Position numbers and translations under genes: made by a program. A model generated the notes under the pieces. The model saw nothing but the letters and a program-made list of their open reading frames with translations, had not been told where the DNA came from and ran no database searches. 64,000 nt of DNA from Sinomonas humi (GTDB lineage Bacteria > Actinomycetota > Actinomycetes > Actinomycetales > Micrococcaceae), in the NCBI RefSeq assembly GCF_000802235.1, contig NZ_JTDL01000082.1, forward strand, positions 124,001 to 188,000, written 5' to 3'. Below, one piece after another: positions 61,463-64,000 of this stretch (positions are counted from its first letter, which is position 1; each line of letters opens with the position of its first letter).

Positions 61463-62425
61463 CTAGTTCGGCAGCGTCACAACCTGGCCGGCGAAGGTGA
61501 AGCCGCCTCCGAAACCGAAGAGGAATGCGCGGCCGCCGCGCGGAAGTTCGCCGCGGTGCCATGCCTTCGAGAGACCGAGCGGAACGCTCGCTGCCGAAGT
61601 GTTGCCCGATTCTTCGATGTCCCGGATCAGAACTTGCTTGTCAGTGACACCGAGCGCGCGGGCGAGCGGTTCAAGGAGCCGGAGGTTCGCCTGATGGAAC
61701 GCGAAGACGTCAATGTCCGCGGGAGTGAGCCCGGCTCGGTCCAAGACGCGCTTCGCCTGGTCCGCAGCCTCGGTGAGCACCCAGCGCATGACGCTGCGGC
61801 CGTCCTGCGAAAAGAGCTGGGTCTCCTTGTCGATCACCACGGCTTCGAGCATCTCGGGGACCGATCCCCACACCACCGGAGAGATGGTGGGCTCAGGCGA
61901 GGGGCCGAGGACGACGGCGCCGGCGCCATCGGCCGTGAGCACGCATGTACGTCGGTCGGTCCAATCGGTCACCCCCGAGAGCTTCTCGGCACCGATCACG
62001 AGCGCGTGCTCGGCCGTGCCCATACTGATGGCCTGATCGGCAAGCGCGAGCGCGTACTCGAATCCCGAGCATGCCGTGTTGATATCGAGCACCGCCGGAC
62101 CGGAAAGGCCGAGCTCTGCGCTGACCCGAGCAGCCGAGTTCGGGCTCCGGTCCATCAAGGTCGTGCTGGCGACTACGACGAGCGAAACGTCATCGATCCG
62201 CGCGTCCTCCAGCGCCATCCGAGCGGCTGCCGACGCCATGTCGACCACGGTCTCGGACTCAGAGGCGATGCGTCGCTCCCGGATTCCGGTACGAGTGCGA
62301 ATCCACTCGTCATTCGTTTCGACCCTCCGGGCCAGATCGTCGTTGGTGACTATGTTCGCGGGCTGGTAGTGCCCGAGTCCTTTGAGGGCCGAACCCCGCA
62401 GTGAACGCTGATCCATGTTGACCAT
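61463..62425 (-). CDS. Beta-ketoacyl-ACP synthase III (FabH-like)
   Basis: 320 residues. Thiolase fold with Cys119 (LDINTACSGF), His244 (FAFHQANLRLL) and Asn275 (ESGNTSAAS), the FabH catalytic triad, and GFGGGFTFAGQVV at the end. TNDEWIRTRTGIRERRIA near the N-terminus is a FabH signature. It starts fatty acid or related chains by joining an acyl-CoA to malonyl-ACP; no other fab genes are near, so it may serve a special chain. ATG 62425 has AGGT seven bases before it; ATG 62446 and 62473 are longer starts. Confidence 0.9.
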   Translation of the reverse strand: MVNMDQRSLRGSALKGLGHYQPANIVTNDDLARRVETNDEWIRTRTGIRERRIASESETVVDMASAAARMALEDARIDDVSLVVVASTTLMDRSPNSAARVSAELGLSGPAVLDINTACSGFEYALALADQAISMGTAEHALVIGAEKLSGVTDWTDRRTCVLTADGAGAVVLGPSPEPTISPVVWGSVPEMLEAVVIDKETQLFSQDGRSVMRWVLTEAADQAKRVLDRAGLTPADIDVFAFHQANLRLLEPLARALGVTDKQVLIRDIEESGNTSAASVPLGLSKAWHRGELPRGGRAFLFGFGGGFTFAGQVVTLPN

Positions 62426-62489
62426 CGTATTGACCTGCACCGACATAGGCCGACACGGCCCCCCGTGGCGCACCCTCCCCCACCGTTTC

Positions 62490-62551
62490 GGGTACAGCTA
62501 CTCCCCTCCACCGCCCTTGCGGGTACAGCTACTCCCCTCCACTGCCCTGTG
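62490..62551. repeat. Two 31-base tandem repeats with GGGTAC core
   Basis: Copies at 62490-62520 and 62521-62551 share GGGTACAGCTACTCCCCTCC. They begin right after CGTTTCGG, the core of the larger palindromes at 63081-63208, so they belong to the same repeat family. No gene is seen from 62474 to 62608. Confidence 0.65.
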
Positions 62552-63065
62552 ATGTCTCAGGTGATCGTGGACGGTTCATGTCTCGCGTGAGTGTGGACAG
62601 TTCATGTCTCACGTGAGTGTGGGCGCTTTGGGTGGGGCGGGGTGCTTGAGGCCGCTGCGGGAGACGAATCTGGTGCCCTCGGGCGGTCTGGGGTGGGCGA
62701 GGATCTCGGTGCCCTGCTCGTCGAAGAACGCCACGGTGCGTTCGTCGTAGACGACGCGCACGCGTTTGCCGGCCCAGGCGGCCCCGAGGAGGAAGTGCAG
62801 TTCAGGACGGTGATGACCCCTTTTGGGCCGGCTGCCGGTGCGGACGGCGATCCGGGGCTCGAGGAGGGCTGCGGCGGGCTCGGGCGGGGATGGGGGGCTC
62901 GGCCGCGGGGGTACGATTGCCGGCCAACGGCCAGCTTCAGACGGAACTTCGGATCGGGCTCATAGACGCTCATGAGCCGACCAGAACCGCCAACTGTCCA
63001 CGGACCCGTGAGACACACTGTCCACACTCACCTGCGACAGAAGTGTCCATTCAGTCCCGAGACTT
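62552..63065. mobile_element. Remnant of an IS481/IS3-like element with triplicated ends
   Basis: Both ends hold three spaced copies of a 19-base box like ATGTCTCACGTGAGTGTGG: at 62552, 62578 and 62604 (26 apart) on the left, and in inverted orientation at 62998-63016, 63022-63040 and 63047-63063 on the right. Such arrays are transposase-binding sites. Inside is only a C-terminal transposase-like piece. The unit (about 514 bases) looks like a non-autonomous derivative. Confidence 0.6.
62609..62895 (-). pseudogene. Transposase C-terminal fragment
   Basis: A minus-strand frame gives LLEPRIAVRTGSRPKRG, then LHFLLGAAWAGKRVRVVYDE, FFDEQGTEILAHPRPPEGT, and stops just inside the left end box. Similar endings occur in actinobacterial IS481-like transposases as I know them. 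No catalytic DDE part is present, and the upstream sequence (a short ATG at about 62974 reading MSVYEPDPKFR) is in another frame. Non-functional. Confidence 0.5.
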
Positions 63066-63080
63066 CACACCCCCCTCTCA

Positions 63081-63208
63081 ACGTTTCGGGTACGCCAACG
63101 TTTGGGGGCCGATGTCCCTGAAGACCGTTCGCGCACCCGAGATGCGCCCGGATGAGAGTTGGCGTACCCGAGATGCGCCCAGAGGAAAGTTGGCGTACCC
63201 GAAACGGT
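63081..63208. repeat. REP-like palindromic unit (CGTTTCGGGTACGCCAAC)
   Basis: CGTTTCGGGTACGCCAAC (63082-63099) is matched by its exact complement at 63189-63206. Between them CCCGAGATGCGCCC occurs at 63136-63149 and 63167-63180 (31 apart), with GTTGGCGTACCCGA before the second. The unit could form a large cruciform or several hairpins. No gene is seen here. Confidence 0.7.
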
Positions 63209-63270
63209 AGGTGGTTGGGGGTTTGGGCCGGAACGCTTCGTGGGCGTTGGGGCTAGAGGGACGTGGTGGG

Positions 63271-64000
63271 CTAGAGGGACGAGGCCAGGTCTTCCAAGGC
63301 TTCGCCCACGTCCGAGCGCCAACGCCAATGCGCGCGCCTGTCCCCCCGAGTCGGCCCCGCGTTGACGATGCCGACCGGCTTGCCGTCCCGGACGGCATCC
63401 AGCACGAAGCGAAAGCCGCTCATGACCGCGAGGGATGAGCCGAGCACGAGGAGGCTTCGCGCTTGGGCGAGCATCGCCGTCGCCCGCTCCTTCCGTTCGA
63501 TCGGCACGCTCTCGCCGAAGTAGACCACGTCCGGTTTGAGCTCCACTGAGCCGCACACAAGACACCCCACCATGCGGAACCTGTCGACCCAGGCCTGCGG
63601 CAGCTCAACGTCGCCATCGGGGTTCACCGTCCTGGGATCGAGGCGCACGGCCTCGGCGTATCCCGGGTTGGCCTGAGCCAGCCGCTCGTCAAGGTTTGCC
63701 CGTCCCTCGACGTTGCCGCAGTTGAGGCACACGACTTTGTCGAGGTCGCCGTGAAGCGACACAAGGTTCCGCGATCCGGCAGCGGCGTGCAGCCCGTCAA
63801 CGTTCTGGGTCACGACACCAAGCAGAACACCCCGAGTCTCGAGCTGAGCGAGAATCCTATGAGCCGAATTGGCGCGGGCCCTGTCTATGTGCCGCCAGCC
63901 TACGAAGCTGCGGGCCCAGTACCGGTGGCGCGCCGCCGGATCGTGGCGGAACTCCTGATACGTCATAGGCCGATGCTTGCGCCATGATCCCTGCGGTCCG
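63271..64000 (-). CDS. Sirtuin, NAD-dependent protein deacylase (N-terminus outside window)
   Basis: The frame is open to the last base, where GPQGSWRKHRP precedes ATG 63966. That matches the usual sirtuin GPDGxWRxxxP and shows the real start lies beyond 64000. Visible parts: TQNVDGLHAAAGSRNLVSLHGD (NAD and catalytic His), two CxxC pairs (CLNCG and CLVCG) for zinc, KPDVVYFGESVP, LLVLGSSLAVMSGFRFV and VGIVNAGPTRGD. It removes acyl groups from lysine using NAD. The spacing between the zinc pairs is long (about 60 residues), as in the bacterial group. Confidence 0.93.
   Translation of the reverse strand, partial: GPQGSWRKHRPMTYQEFRHDPAARHRYWARSFVGWRHIDRARANSAHRILAQLETRGVLLGVVTQNVDGLHAAAGSRNLVSLHGDLDKVVCLNCGNVEGRANLDERLAQANPGYAEAVRLDPRTVNPDGDVELPQAWVDRFRMVGCLVCGSVELKPDVVYFGESVPIERKERATAMLAQARSLLVLGSSLAVMSGFRFVLDAVRDGKPVGIVNAGPTRGDRRAHWRWRSDVGEALEDLASSL

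Overview
The window is high-GC DNA densely packed with genes. GTG and TTG starts are common, genes overlap by four bases (GTGA/ATGA), and several transcripts look leaderless. Together with the protein families this points to an actinobacterium, most likely Micrococcales near Arthrobacter or Sinomonas. That placement is inferred from gene content; no rRNA or other marker gene is present.

Layout. 1-3104: a HAD-GH65 disaccharide phosphorylase fusion, cut by the window start. 3154-11154: a YetF-like protein, then a copper block (DUF5134 protein, BlaI/CopY-type repressor, CopA-type Cu+ ATPase, CopD-CtaG fusion) and a ClC channel. 11238-19106: MarR regulator, a complete IS5-type insertion, DUF4396 protein, class A penicillin-binding protein, SulP transporter with a MerR regulator, and an MFS transporter. 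19166-26733: a nine-gene V/A-type rotary ATPase operon, unusual for this group. 26867-31603: lipoate ligase, thioesterase, VTT membrane protein, epimerase, small proteins. 31676-37244: galactonate catabolism (dgoD, dgoA, dgoK, IclR regulator) with a sugar-acid dehydrogenase. 37477-49891: the most interesting stretch, with aminotransferase, aldolase, LysR regulator, four-gene ABC importer, 5-oxoprolinase-like pxpABC, SDR and gluconokinase. 49916-61431: YnfA, zinc exporter, APC permease, a DUF3618/holin envelope trio, two YihY/BrkB proteins, LacI and TetR regulators, M20 peptidase. 61463-64000: FabH-like synthase, a decayed transposable element and palindromic repeats, then a sirtuin cut by the window end.

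How the 37-50 kb genes may work together. Four ATA-N9-TAT sites, the form bound by NAC-type LysR regulators, lie in intergenic DNA around the LysR gene: before the aminotransferase, between LysR and the ABC importer, before pxpA, and near a small ORF. This suggests one regulon. A plausible reading is import of a small nitrogen compound, hydrolysis of a lactam by the Pxp complex, transamination, and retro-aldol cleavage to pyruvate plus an oxo acid. The PxpA active-site segment departs from the family consensus, so the substrate is probably not plain 5-oxoproline. This pathway is an inference.
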